A model generated the notes under the pieces. That model was not told where the DNA came from. It did not search any database and saw nothing but the letters and a program-made list of their open reading frames with translations. From positions 62,001-126,000 of the forward strand of contig NZ_AJTN02000230.1 of NCBI RefSeq assembly GCF_000305495.1: DNA of 64,000 bases, written 5' to 3'. This document shows positions 24,764 to 33,365 of the stretch, piece after piece (positions within the stretch are counted from its first letter, which is position 1; each line of letters starts with the position of its first letter). This DNA is from Peribacillus psychrosaccharolyticus ATCC 23296. Lineage in GTDB: Bacteria; Bacillota; Bacilli; Bacillales; DSM-1321. The position numbers were made by a program, and so were the translations under genes.

Positions 24764-26269
24764 GTGAGTGCAATCGTAATATTTTGTCTTTATCTAGTAT
24801 TTATTTATTATATAGGATTCAAAGGGTATCAACGGATAAAAACAGCAGAAGACCTGATTGTGGCAGGATGGAGTATGCCGCTATACGTTGTAACGGGCAG
24901 TCTGATTGCAGCTTTGCTTGCTGCACCATTCTTCTTTGCAGCTGTAGGTTCTGGTTATACAGATGGTGGATTTGAAGGTACAGCTACAATGGCTGGTCTT
25001 GGGACTTGTATGATTCTTGGTGCATTAATCTGGACAAAGCCGCTAAGAAGATTGAAAGGATGGACCATCGCCGATTATTATGGCTTACGATATGGATCTA
25101 AAAAACTGGGAGCCTATACAGGCAGCTTAATGGCCATTGCTTTTGGATTGTTCAATGCAGGAGCATTGACCGTCGGTGGTACTTATATTATTCAAGCCAT
25201 TTTTACGATAGATTTTGTACCGGCAGCTATTTTATTCGTTTCACTAACCGTAGTGTATTCTGTAGTGGGCGGGTTATGGGCAGTAGCTTATACAGAGATT
25301 GTCCAAGGAATCTTTGCGATTGCCGGCATTCTTGGTATCGCACTGGTCGTGTTCTTTCAATATGATGAGTTTATCTTTAATCCGAATTGGTGGAATGTTA
25401 GTCACCTCTTTGAAAAAGGGGGAGCAGGCTTTTGGTCGCTCTACTTGATTTTGGCTCTTGGGGATATTCCAGCGGCTGATTTGGGACAAAGAGTCGCCGC
25501 AGCTAAAAATCCGAGAGTTGCCTACTTAAGCATGATTATTGCTGGTTCGGTAGTCATTGCAATCAGCTGGATTCCGGGAATGCTTGGTGAATCATTCAAA
25601 ATGATTTTCCCAGATAGTGCAAATCCAGAAACATTAATGCTCGCTTTTGCTCAAGGTTACTTCCCGCCGATTGTTTCAGGAATCTTCCTAACAGCAATGG
25701 CGGCTATGGGAATGTCGACATTAGCAGCTTGTTATGTGGCATCCTCAGGCATTATAACCAAAAATATTTATCTTGATTTTATCAATCCAAATCCAGATCC
25801 AAAAAAATTGCTGCTCTTTTCAAGGTTGGTTATCGTAGTCTGTGCAACACTTGGATTGATTCTATCACTTGGCTTCCAAAAGGTAATTGATCTGGCTTAC
25901 TTGGCATGGGATATTGTTTTTGTTACATTATTCTGGCCATTAGTATTAGGACCGTTTTGGAAACGTGTAAGTACACCGGCGGTTTGGGCAAGTATTACCG
26001 TTGGACTGGCATATTATATTCTTACTTCCGTATTTTCAGTTCCAGGAACTGTTTCAGATTCAACAGGCTTCCTGGGTCTCCTTTCTGAACTATGGCATAT
26101 GCCTGCATTCTCTGGAGCAGTAATTTCAGGATTGACGATAGTCGTGGTCAGCTTGATTATTCCTCCTACTGAAGAAGTACTGGAAATGCACCGAATTGAG
26201 AAAGATAAGTCATTAGATGAACTACAAGATTATAAAGATAAAATCATTCCAGAAGACAACGCAAGTTAA
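24764..26269 (+). CDS. Sodium:solute symporter (SSS family)
   Basis: The 501-residue protein has about 13 transmembrane helices and belongs to the SSS family (relatives of PutP, PanF and ActP). The helix pair near residues 140-190 with AILFVSLTVVYSVVGGLWAVAYTEIVQG is the family signature. The solute cannot be named from sequence; family members carry proline, pantothenate, monocarboxylates, choline or sugars. The start is GTG 24764, seven bases after GGAGGG. It is the last gene of the chemoreceptor-SDR-symporter group and is closed by a strong hairpin. Confidence 0.88.
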   Translation: MSAIVIFCLYLVFIYYIGFKGYQRIKTAEDLIVAGWSMPLYVVTGSLIAALLAAPFFFAAVGSGYTDGGFEGTATMAGLGTCMILGALIWTKPLRRLKGWTIADYYGLRYGSKKLGAYTGSLMAIAFGLFNAGALTVGGTYIIQAIFTIDFVPAAILFVSLTVVYSVVGGLWAVAYTEIVQGIFAIAGILGIALVVFFQYDEFIFNPNWWNVSHLFEKGGAGFWSLYLILALGDIPAADLGQRVAAAKNPRVAYLSMIIAGSVVIAISWIPGMLGESFKMIFPDSANPETLMLAFAQGYFPPIVSGIFLTAMAAMGMSTLAACYVASSGIITKNIYLDFINPNPDPKKLLLFSRLVIVVCATLGLILSLGFQKVIDLAYLAWDIVFVTLFWPLVLGPFWKRVSTPAVWASITVGLAYYILTSVFSVPGTVSDSTGFLGLLSELWHMPAFSGAVISGLTIVVVSLIIPPTEEVLEMHRIEKDKSLDELQDYKDKIIPEDNAS

Positions 26270-26310
26270 AAGAAGTCCGAGCTCCTTATGAGGAGCTCGG
26301 ACTTCTTTTG
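26268..26310 (+). terminator. Terminator of the symporter operon
   Basis: AAAAGAAGTCCGAGCTCCT pairs fully with AGGAGCTCGGACTTCTTTT around four bases. It directly precedes repeat copy B. Confidence 0.85.
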
Positions 26311-26770
26311 GCGTTTTAAACACATTTCATGGAATTTTCCCTGCTTATCAAGGCAACTAAGTCTCTAATAAGTACATTGTATCTGCTTTCAGGATTACTT
26401 GTGTTCTACTTAATAATCTTTGATTCTTCCTGTTCGAACGGATTTGTCGGAAAGAGTTTTCTTCGTAATTCCCCTGTTTTGAATTGATCTCCACCTAAAT
26501 CTGCTCTTGGGTAGCACGTGTTTTCATTTGAACGTCGGACTAAAATCCAAATTAAATGTAGAAAGACCGTTGATTGGAGTGTTGGCGTGAAGACTCCTGC
26601 GGGAACAGCGGGACATGTGAGATCCCGCAGGAGCGTAAGCATTGATGCGGCTCACCGCCCGACCGCGGAAAGCGAAACGCCTGGAACGGAAATCAACAGC
26701 CGATTTTAAAAATTAAAGAAGACTGTAGACAAACTCGATTTCCACCCGAGTTTGTCTACAGTCTTTCTTT
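26302..26770. repeat. Dispersed structured repeat, copy B
   Basis: This copy matches 9832-10299 along its length, including CTGCTTATCAAGGCAACTAA, the degraded minus-strand frame, the 129-nt foldable core (26569-26697, the same length as in copy A) and the closing hairpin. Differences are scattered substitutions and a few small indels, which implies an old duplication. It fills the whole gap between the symporter and the cupin gene. Confidence 0.85.
26715..26770. terminator. Bidirectional terminator at the end of repeat copy B
   Basis: AAGACTGTAGACAAACTCG pairs with CGAGTTTGTCTACAGTCTT. It separates the plus-strand symporter operon from the minus-strand cupin gene. Confidence 0.8.
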
Positions 26771-27265
26771 TTATTCTTTCAACCATTCTGATAATAAGGG
26801 ACCATTTTTTCCGAATACGGGGTCAGCATCTGGCAAGGGCACTTGCTTTATTTCCAAAATCAACTCGGAGTCATTTTCAGATTCACCGGTTTTTAAATTG
26901 TAGTTCATCCCATTTGGATAGGCGCCGAGAACCAAGAAATCAGGACTCGCTAGGATACATTTATGTCCAGTACCTGCTGGGAGGATAATTACGTCACCTG
27001 TTTTTACTTCTATAGACTGTCCTTGTTCACCGCCAAGCATAATGGTTGCTGTGCCCTGCATCACACCAAGGACTTCATGAGTATTGCTATGAAAATGGTG
27101 ATAATCAAAAATTCCTCCTTCCCAGCTGTTTCTCCAATTGTTTTTGCTGAATTTTTCTTCTATCTCATTTCCTTTTCCAAATGCATGTTTGTAAATAAGA
27201 ACGGGTAGATTGGGGTTGTTAGGTATGATCCCATCATCTTTAAAACGAAGACTATGACTATCCAT
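26771..27265 (-). CDS. yjlB: Cupin-domain protein, YjlB-like
   Basis: The 164-residue cytosolic protein has a single cupin beta-barrel. The metal-binding motif 1 is visible as DYHHFHSNTHEVLGVMQG (His, His and Glu ligands) and motif 2 as LPAGTGHKCI. It fits the YjlB group (COG4297), whose activity is not known. ATG 27265 follows TGGAGGTG; an in-frame ATG 57 bases earlier lacks a ribosome site. It is divergent from the SDR gene that begins the next operon. Confidence 0.82.
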   Translation of the reverse strand: MDSHSLRFKDDGIIPNNPNLPVLIYKHAFGKGNEIEEKFSKNNWRNSWEGGIFDYHHFHSNTHEVLGVMQGTATIMLGGEQGQSIEVKTGDVIILPAGTGHKCILASPDFLVLGAYPNGMNYNLKTGESENDSELILEIKQVPLPDADPVFGKNGPLLSEWLKE

Positions 27266-27426
27266 AGGCACCTCCAGCTTTTTTCTATATATGTTCCCTT
27301 TTTTGCTGGAGAAAAACCACATACGACTAAAGTTGTAGTGAATCTTCCATCTAATTGGCGATGCTGCTGCCTCTTCCTGCGCGTAAGATAAATGTATAAG
27401 TCAGCAAGTGGAAAGGGGAAACATGT

Positions 27427-28170
27427 ATGGAAACAATATCTAACCAAGTGGTGATTATCACGGGTGCCTCAAAAGGATTAGGGAGAGAGCTCGCTCTAGC
27501 TTTTGCAAAACAGGGAGCGTGTTTGGCACTGTGTGCACGGAACGAGGAGTTACTGCTCCAGGTTAAAACTGAAGCGGAGAAATTAGGGGCGATTGTTCTA
27601 GCCGTAGCTGGGGACCTTTCTATAGGAAGAGATGTGGAGAAATTTGCGGTGTGTATTGAAAAAGAATTTGGCAGGGTGGATGTTTTAATTAATAATGCTT
27701 CGGTTCTAGGACCGAGTCCAATGCCATATTTAGTTGATTATCCTGAAGATGATTATCAGGAGGTTGTAAGGATAAATACGGTCAGTCCCTTTTTAATGAC
27801 CAAACGTATTCTTCCAAGTATGCTTCAGAAAGGCAGAGGATCTATTATCAATGTTACCTCAGAAGCAGGGAACACTGGTTATGCTGGATGGGGTGCTTAT
27901 GGAATTTCAAAGTTTGCTATAGAAGGATTGACGCAAACCTGGGCAGATGAAGTGAGTGGTACGGGGGTCATTATCAACATGGTAGATCCAGGGGAAATGG
28001 ATACTGACATGCATGCATTGGCAGTTCCAGATTGTACGTACCCTATAAATCATCCGGCTGATGTATGTGACGTCTTTCTCTTTCTTGCCTCAGAGAAGGC
28101 ACTGACAATAAACGGACAACGACTAGAGGCAGTCGAGTTCAGAGAAGGGCGGAAAAGCTATGCAGATTAA
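27427..28170 (+). CDS. SDR-family oxidoreductase
   Basis: The 247-residue short-chain dehydrogenase has TGASKGLGREL at about 12-22, NNAS in place of NNAG, and the catalytic Ser..Tyr..Lys in VTSEAGNTGYAGWGAYGISK. The C-terminal portion is somewhat divergent from FabG-like enzymes. It overlaps the next gene (QueA-like) by 11 bases and a VOC protein follows, so the three are one operon. The substrate is unknown. AAAGGGGAA precedes the start. Confidence 0.85.
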   Translation: METISNQVVIITGASKGLGRELALAFAKQGACLALCARNEELLLQVKTEAEKLGAIVLAVAGDLSIGRDVEKFAVCIEKEFGRVDVLINNASVLGPSPMPYLVDYPEDDYQEVVRINTVSPFLMTKRILPSMLQKGRGSIINVTSEAGNTGYAGWGAYGISKFAIEGLTQTWADEVSGTGVIINMVDPGEMDTDMHALAVPDCTYPINHPADVCDVFLFLASEKALTINGQRLEAVEFREGRKSYAD

Positions 28171-29173
28171 CACGCAATCTTTTATCCTGCCGCACGAACT
28201 TCACGCAGCGTTTCCCCCTGAACGACGCGGAATCAGAAGAGATCATGTTCGAATGATGACAATAGATAGAAAAACAGGAAAAGTGATTCATGATTCTTTT
28301 AATCATTTAGCTGATTATGTAAAACCAGGTGACATGATCGTGTTGAATAACAGTCGGACCATCCCAGCTGCTCTACAGGCGACCATCGATAATACTAGTC
28401 AAGAAATAGAGGTGCGATTGGCTCGCAGCTTAAGTGAAACAAGTTGGGAAGCTTTAGTACTATCAGCCAATGTGAAAATTGGCGATTGCCTCCATTTTTC
28501 CGACGAACTATCTGCCGTTGTAACAGACATAAAACGTGACTCGCCATTACTCGTCCTTAGCTTTTCAATTAGCGGGTTGTCTCTTATTCAGCATGTTTAT
28601 AGCTTAGGTGAACCCATTCGCTATGAATATATCGAAAAGTCATGGGACCTGCATTATTATCAGAATGTATATGGAACGGTTCCAGGCTCTGTGGAATTGG
28701 CTTCAGCTGGAAGAGCATTTAGCTGGGAGATGCTGCTGGATTTGCAGAAGAGAGGAATACAGCTTTCTTATCTGCAGCTTCATACGGGACTTTCCTATTT
28801 GAACGATAATGATCAACTCTCCCCTGAAGACAATATAGAGAGGTACGACATTCCCAAAGAAACTATGGCTGCAGTATTGAAAACAAAAGCTACAGGAGGC
28901 AGAGTTATTGCAGTAGGTACCACTGTAGTCCGAGCACTTGAGTCAGCAGTATCAACAGGCATTTTCTCTGGAGAGACAGCGCTTTATATTGACGCTGCTT
29001 TTCCATTGAAAATAGTCGATGGAATTATTACTGGATTTCATGAACCAGAAGCAAGCCACTTAGATATGCTTACAGCATTTATTAAACCCGAAATCTTGTT
29101 TGATGCATATGGTGAGGCAATACGGGAAAAGTATTTATGGCATGAGTTTGGTGATATCAACTTTATTGTATAG
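28160..29173 (+). CDS. Divergent QueA paralogue (SAM:tRNA ribosyltransferase-isomerase-like)
   Basis: The 337-residue protein covers the whole length of QueA, which transfers and isomerises the ribosyl part of SAM onto 7-aminomethyl-7-deazaguanine in tRNA. Conserved parts include GDMIVLNNSRTIPAAL near the N-terminus and VIAVGTTVVRALES late. Key QueA segments are altered: VELASAGRAFSWEML stands where canonical QueA has an APTAGLHFT-type motif, and GFHEPEASHLDML stands where it has NFHLPKSTLLML. It is therefore probably a paralogue with a different substrate. It is translationally coupled to the SDR upstream and followed by a VOC protein. Confidence 0.78.
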   Translation: MQINTQSFILPHELHAAFPPERRGIRRDHVRMMTIDRKTGKVIHDSFNHLADYVKPGDMIVLNNSRTIPAALQATIDNTSQEIEVRLARSLSETSWEALVLSANVKIGDCLHFSDELSAVVTDIKRDSPLLVLSFSISGLSLIQHVYSLGEPIRYEYIEKSWDLHYYQNVYGTVPGSVELASAGRAFSWEMLLDLQKRGIQLSYLQLHTGLSYLNDNDQLSPEDNIERYDIPKETMAAVLKTKATGGRVIAVGTTVVRALESAVSTGIFSGETALYIDAAFPLKIVDGIITGFHEPEASHLDMLTAFIKPEILFDAYGEAIREKYLWHEFGDINFIV

Positions 29174-29187
29174 GGAAGGTGTCAGAG

Positions 29188-29538
29188 ATGAAGGTTCATC
29201 ATATCGGTATAGAAACTAATAATATCGAGAAATCCAGACGATTTTACGAACAGTTGGGTTTTCAGATGAAAGACAGAATGGTTTTAATGGGGGAGGAACT
29301 CTGTTTCTTAACACTCGAAAATTTCACTTTAGAATTAATTGTTCAAAAAACAGAGATCGCTGCCGCCAATCCCCATCTTTGTTTGGAGGTAACGGATTTA
29401 AAGGAACAAGCCTGGGCAGTACAAAATGGCACAGCCTTTGAAGGACCCTTTTCTTTAGAAAATGGCTGGAAAACACTCTTTGTCGAAGGTCCATCTGGAG
29501 AAATGGTTGAATTAGTACAGACCAAAAACACCCCTTAG
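29188..29538 (+). CDS. VOC (glyoxalase/bleomycin-resistance) superfamily protein
   Basis: The 116-residue protein has the paired beta-alpha-beta-beta-beta modules of the vicinal-oxygen-chelate fold. The start KVHHIGIETNNIEKSRRFYEQLGF is typical and the end FVEGPSGEMVELVQ carries the usual Glu metal ligand. It may be a lyase, isomerase, dioxygenase or binding protein. ATG 29188 is chosen because GGGAAGG ends 8 bases before it. It is the last gene of the SDR-QueA-like operon. Confidence 0.83.
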   Translation: MKVHHIGIETNNIEKSRRFYEQLGFQMKDRMVLMGEELCFLTLENFTLELIVQKTEIAAANPHLCLEVTDLKEQAWAVQNGTAFEGPFSLENGWKTLFVEGPSGEMVELVQTKNTP

Positions 29539-29558
29539 CTGTGATAGGGGGTGTTTTT
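29524..29558. terminator. Bidirectional terminator overlapping the end of the VOC gene
   Basis: AAAAACACCCC pairs with GGGGTGTTTTT. The 5' arm overlaps the VOC stop codon, and the far side ends at the stop of the minus-strand DUF1450 gene. Confidence 0.82.
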
Positions 29559-29826
29559 ATTGTGAATGAGCTTTTAGCTTTTCTAATAATTCAAACGCCG
29601 TATCGGCAGTTAGTATCTGTCCGTCAACCTTAGCATAGGGTGATTGTTTACAGGTTTTACACTCGCTTAGGCATTCGTATTCTTTATATTCAACACGATT
29701 TGATGAAAAAAATTCTTCATATCGAGGAAATGATTGTTCATCAACGAATTGATCCAAATTGTTTTGGCAGAACTCCACTTTTAATTTCTTTTTGCTTGAA
29801 AATATCTTAGAAAGGAATGTTGGCAT
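29557..29826 (-). CDS. DUF1450 family protein
   Basis: The protein of about 89 residues matches the DUF1450 (YuzB-like) family. The cluster of cysteines ECLSECKTCKQSPYAKVDGQ with a following TADTAFELLEKLK helix is the hallmark and suggests metal or Fe-S binding, which is not proven. It starts at ATG 29826 (MPTFLSKIF) with a weak GGATGAG site; an in-frame ATG at 29838 is possible. It is monocistronic. Confidence 0.75.
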   Translation of the reverse strand: MPTFLSKIFSSKKKLKVEFCQNNLDQFVDEQSFPRYEEFFSSNRVEYKEYECLSECKTCKQSPYAKVDGQILTADTAFELLEKLKAHSQ

Positions 29827-29838
29827 CACTGATCTCAT

Positions 29839-30286
29839 CCTTTAGCTTAGTATGGTCAACCATCATTATATCACCGACACGTCTGGAAAACGATTATCAA
29901 CGATTGTCTTGAATCTAGAAGTTTACGAAGGTTTAATGGTCGCGTAATAAATGCTGTGTATTACAATCTAATGTAAATAAATGGTTTTAATTAGGCATAA
30001 TTACATATTGAAAAAGTGAAGAAAAGGTTTAAAATAGGTGTACAAAGCTTGGTATATCAACTTATCATAAGTTTGCAGCTGGGATGCAGGGAGTCCATAT
30101 ACTCATTAATGATAAATAGATAAAGTGGAAAATTAAACGTGAAAGTGGTAATATAAATGTCGTAGCATTAATTTGTTATTTTTATGTAAAACTTTTCATA
30201 AGATGATTAAGGCAAGCAGTAGATTTGTCCTTTTACGCTTAATGACAACTGAACGAATATACGAATTGTAAAAAAATGTATTTTTC
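29839..30286. other. Intergenic stretch without recognised gene
   Basis: This AT-rich stretch lies between DUF1450 and the ltaS promoter. I see no open frame with a ribosome site, no clear terminator and no known RNA motif. Confidence 0.5.
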
Positions 30287-30314
30287 TTGACATCTTCACC
30301 AAGAGTGATACTAT
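30287..30314 (+). promoter_or_regulatory. Sigma-A promoter of ltaS
   Basis: TTGACA at 30287-30292 is a perfect -35 box. TACTAT at 30309-30314 lies 16 bp downstream. The leader to the start codon would be about 95 nt and ends with AGAGGTG before the ATG. Confidence 0.6.
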
Positions 30315-30416
30315 TTACTTTATGTGCAAAGTCTCTCTAATGCTGTTTTGAGGGCTTTTTATTTTTTGAATGACCATTAAATCTAACTACTAGATTAATA
30401 GAGGTGAAAAAGTTAT

Positions 30417-32366
30417 ATGAACAAATTAAAAAAGGGCCAATCTTTATTGCGACATAAGCTTATTGGTTTCTTCTTAATTGCGGTTGTACTTTTCTGGATT
30501 AAGACATATATTGGATATCGTGTTGAATTTAACTTAGGAATTGAAAGTAAGATGCAGGAATTCCTGCTGTTTATTAACCCAGTTAGTTCAGCCATGTTTA
30601 TCTTTGGGCTTGCGCTTTTAGCTAGAGGGAAAAAAGCATATAAATGGATTATTGGATTAAACTTTGTTATGTCTTTCCTTTTATATGCAAACATTATGTA
30701 TTATCGCTTTTTCAGTGATTTCATAACGCTTCCTACCCTAACCCAAACAAAAAATGCGGGAGATCTTGGACAAAGTATTACAGCACTTATGAATCCTTAT
30801 GACTTTATGTATTTCCTTGATACAGTAATTTTATTAGGGCTTTACTTGTTTAAAACAGTAAAAGTTGAAACAGGAAGAATGAATCGCCGTAAGGTAGCAG
30901 TGATCTTTGCCTGCGCGGTTGCTATTTTTTCAGTCAATTTAGGCTTGGCGGAGCAGGATCGTCCGCAGCTCCTTAAAAAAACGTTTGACCGAAACTATAT
31001 TGTTAAGTATTTAGGTATGTACAATTATACGGTATATGATGCAATTCAAAATACAAAAACATATGCTCAGCGTGCAACAGCTAACAGTTCAGATATTGCT
31101 GAGGTAGTGAACTATACGAAGGCTACTACAGCCTCACCAAACCCAGAATACTTTGGAAAAGCTGAAGGAAAAAACATTATTTATCTTCATCTTGAATCCA
31201 TTCAGAATTTTATCATTGACTATAAATTAAACGGCGAAGAAGTAACGCCTTTCTTAAATTCACTTTCTGACAGCAAGGACTTTATGTATTTTGATAACTT
31301 CTTCCACCAAACAGGTCAAGGTAAAACGGCTGACGCAGAGTTTATGTTAGAGAACTCACTGTTTGGTCTGCCGCAGGGAGCAGCATTTACAACACAGTCT
31401 CAGAATACTTTCCAGTCTGCTCCAGCTATTTTAGGGCAAAAAGGATACACATCAGCTGTATTCCATGGTAACTATAAAAGTTTCTGGAATCGGGACAAAA
31501 TGTATAAAGCGCTTGGCTTCAATCAATTTTTTGACGCTAGTTACTATGATATGAATGAAGATGACGTGATGAACTACGGATTAAAAGACAAACCGTTCTT
31601 TGAAGAATCTATTCCGTTGATTGAATCACTGGAACAGCCATTCTATGCCAAGTTTATCAGCTTGTCTAATCACTTCCCATATCCACTGGATCAAGAAGAA
31701 GCAACGATTGAGAAACATACAACCGGTGATTCATCGGTAGATAATTACTTCCAAACTGCAAGATATGCAGATGAGGCATTGGAACAATTCTTTAATTACC
31801 TGAAAGAGTCTGGACTATATGATAATTCGGTAATTATTATGTATGGTGATCACTATGGTATTTCTGATAACCATAATGCAGCCATGTCTCAAGTACTTGG
31901 TAAAGAAGTTAATAAATTTGAAAATACGCAATTACAGCGTGTACCGCTATTAATTCATGTTCCTGGTGTTGAAGGCGGCGATATGCATCAATATGGCGGA
32001 CAGATTGATTTAATGCCAACGATGCTTCACTTATTAGGTGTTGATACTAAAGATTATGTTCAATTCGGTTCAGATCTATTATCAAAAGAGCACCGTGAAG
32101 TTGTCCCATTCCGTAATGGTGATTTTATCACTCCTAACTATACGGTCTTAAAAGGCAAAAACTATGATACAAATACCGGTGAGCTAGTTGAAGAAAATGA
32201 AGAAATCATTCAAGATCAAAAAATGGCACAAACTATGCTTGAGCTTTCGGATAAAGTAGTAAATGGAGACTTGCTTCGTTTCTATACTCCAAATGGCTTT
32301 AAACCGATCGATCCAGCAAATTACGAGTACACGAATAACGAAGAAGAAACAGTTTCGGAAAAATAG
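30417..32366 (+). CDS. ltaS: Lipoteichoic acid synthase LtaS
   Basis: The 649-residue protein has five N-terminal membrane helices (to about residue 180) and a large extracellular sulfatase-like domain. That domain transfers glycerol-phosphate from phosphatidylglycerol to build lipoteichoic acid. Active-site residues are visible: Glu260 in YLHLES, nucleophile Thr299 in FHQTGQGKTADAEFM and the MYGDHYG metal site. RATANS near 219-224 may be the signal-peptidase cleavage site that releases the domain. Length equals B. subtilis LtaS. Bacilli have several paralogues (LtaS, YfnI, YqgS, YvgJ), so LtaS is the best but not the only possible assignment. It is monocistronic. Confidence 0.88.
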   Translation: MNKLKKGQSLLRHKLIGFFLIAVVLFWIKTYIGYRVEFNLGIESKMQEFLLFINPVSSAMFIFGLALLARGKKAYKWIIGLNFVMSFLLYANIMYYRFFSDFITLPTLTQTKNAGDLGQSITALMNPYDFMYFLDTVILLGLYLFKTVKVETGRMNRRKVAVIFACAVAIFSVNLGLAEQDRPQLLKKTFDRNYIVKYLGMYNYTVYDAIQNTKTYAQRATANSSDIAEVVNYTKATTASPNPEYFGKAEGKNIIYLHLESIQNFIIDYKLNGEEVTPFLNSLSDSKDFMYFDNFFHQTGQGKTADAEFMLENSLFGLPQGAAFTTQSQNTFQSAPAILGQKGYTSAVFHGNYKSFWNRDKMYKALGFNQFFDASYYDMNEDDVMNYGLKDKPFFEESIPLIESLEQPFYAKFISLSNHFPYPLDQEEATIEKHTTGDSSVDNYFQTARYADEALEQFFNYLKESGLYDNSVIIMYGDHYGISDNHNAAMSQVLGKEVNKFENTQLQRVPLLIHVPGVEGGDMHQYGGQIDLMPTMLHLLGVDTKDYVQFGSDLLSKEHREVVPFRNGDFITPNYTVLKGKNYDTNTGELVEENEEIIQDQKMAQTMLELSDKVVNGDLLRFYTPNGFKPIDPANYEYTNNEEETVSEK

Positions 32367-32408
32367 AAAATATCAGGCTGTCGAGATAAACTCGGCAGCG
32401 GCAGTTTT

Positions 32409-32443
32409 TAAAAACCCTAACCGGTTAAGGTTAGGGTTTTTAA
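32409..32443. terminator. Terminator after ltaS
   Basis: AAAACCCTAACC pairs with GGTTAGGGTTTT around a 6-base loop. It also serves the convergent small membrane-protein gene. Confidence 0.87.
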
Positions 32444-32444
32444 T

Positions 32445-32654
32445 TTATAAGACCATAATGATTAAGTAGGATGTAGCAAATGTTATCCACGCATTACCGC
32501 TGGTTAAAGGGTGGATGAGAAGAATAACAGTGGCAATTAACACAATAGCTTGAGAAATGGTAATTCGAACTAAAGACTTGTTTTTTGCCTCCTTTAACAA
32601 GAACATGACTGCAAGAATAATAAATCCTGTTCTCCAAACGAGACTGATATCCAT
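32445..32654 (-). CDS. Small two-helix membrane protein of unknown function
   Basis: The 69-residue protein has two or three hydrophobic segments (SLVWRTGFIILAVMFLL, ISQAIVLIATVILLIHPL and the C-terminal tail). I do not recognise the family. The ATG at 32654 is well supported by AAAGGAGG nine bases upstream; in-frame ATGs further upstream (as far as 32768) have no site. It converges on ltaS. Confidence 0.65.
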   Translation of the reverse strand: MDISLVWRTGFIILAVMFLLKEAKNKSLVRITISQAIVLIATVILLIHPLTSGNAWITFATSYLIIMVL

Positions 32655-32841
32655 CCATTCTGCCTCCTTTATTTCAATGATGGGTCTAGTTTTACCCAGT
32701 ATGTTGGTTTTAGTCATAGAAAATTTGGTTATCTTAGGAGTAAATGAGTCGAAATTCAGTAAGTACAAATAGATAGTTGTTATTTATAGTGTGGAAAGGG
32801 TAAAGTAGGGTAATGACCATTTAAATGGAGGAGGATACGGA

Positions 32842-33189
32842 ATGTTTATAGTCTACCTAAGTTTAGTAATTGTGATTTTTTCCTTAGCTTATCTTGCTTT
32901 TCGGGCCTTTAAGACATATAAAGATATGAAACCAGCCCTAAAAAGCCTTAATGAAACGTCGGTTAGATTGCAAGGAAGGATGGAATTGCTTAAGGAAGAA
33001 ACCACTCATTTGACTCAGACACAGCAGGCTATTGCTGATGATGTACAGTTGAAAAAAGAATCAGTTCAATATACAATGGATTCTGTAAAAGCTGTTCCTG
33101 CGTCATTCAAACAAGTATGGTACGCTGTTAAAGGAATGAACGTCAAAAATCCTGCGGTCAGTGCTAGAAAACGATCAGGCTTAAAATAG
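32842..33189 (+). CDS. DUF948 family protein (YtxG-like)
   Basis: The 115-residue protein has an N-terminal membrane anchor (IVYLSLVIVIFSLAYLAF), a long amphipathic coiled-coil (about 25-80) and a basic tail, the layout of DUF948 proteins such as the general-stress protein YtxG. Its function is not known. GGAGGAGG precedes the ATG. A guanidine riboswitch and gdx follow downstream as a separate unit. Confidence 0.75.
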   Translation: MFIVYLSLVIVIFSLAYLAFRAFKTYKDMKPALKSLNETSVRLQGRMELLKEETTHLTQTQQAIADDVQLKKESVQYTMDSVKAVPASFKQVWYAVKGMNVKNPAVSARKRSGLK

Positions 33190-33194
33190 AATAA

Positions 33195-33290
33195 CCAACA
33201 AGGTTTCTAGGGTTCCGCAGGTTAAGGTCTGGTCTGGTCCGAGAGAAACGCGCGAATTTGCGTACACGGAGGGATAAAAGCCCGGGAGAT
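33195..33290 (+). ncRNA. Guanidine-I (ykkC) riboswitch aptamer
   Basis: The ykkC class I consensus can be read in order: CTAGGGTTCCG, then a helix ending in CTGGTCCGAGAG, then ACACGGAGGGATAAAAGCCCGGGAGA. The aptamer senses free guanidinium. It lies directly before a terminator hairpin and an SMR-family gene of the Gdx/SugE type, the classical target of this riboswitch. Confidence 0.96.
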
Positions 33291-33317
33291 ATCTATGGAT
33301 ACCTCCCGGGCTTTTTG
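33278..33317 (+). terminator. Expression-platform terminator of the guanidine riboswitch
   Basis: AGCCCGGGAG pairs with CTCCCGGGCT and five Ts follow. The 5' arm overlaps the last conserved bases of the aptamer, so ligand binding should prevent the hairpin and turn gdx on. Confidence 0.9.
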
Positions 33318-33365
33318 TGACCTTAAGCAATGTTCAGCGTGATTAACGAAGGAGGAGAAAAGAAT

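Noticed and set aside
26406-26642. 78-codon minus-strand frame in repeat copy B
   Set aside because: Its N-terminal half comes from the structured core in an unrelated frame. Only its C-terminal part matches the frame in copy A, so it is noted under the repeat and not called as a gene.
26518-26709. 63-codon plus-strand frame in repeat copy B
   Set aside because: It crosses the foldable core and no comparable frame survives in copy A.
30316-30416. Possible attenuator in the ltaS leader
   Set aside because: The complementarity around the T-run is too weak to support a hairpin.
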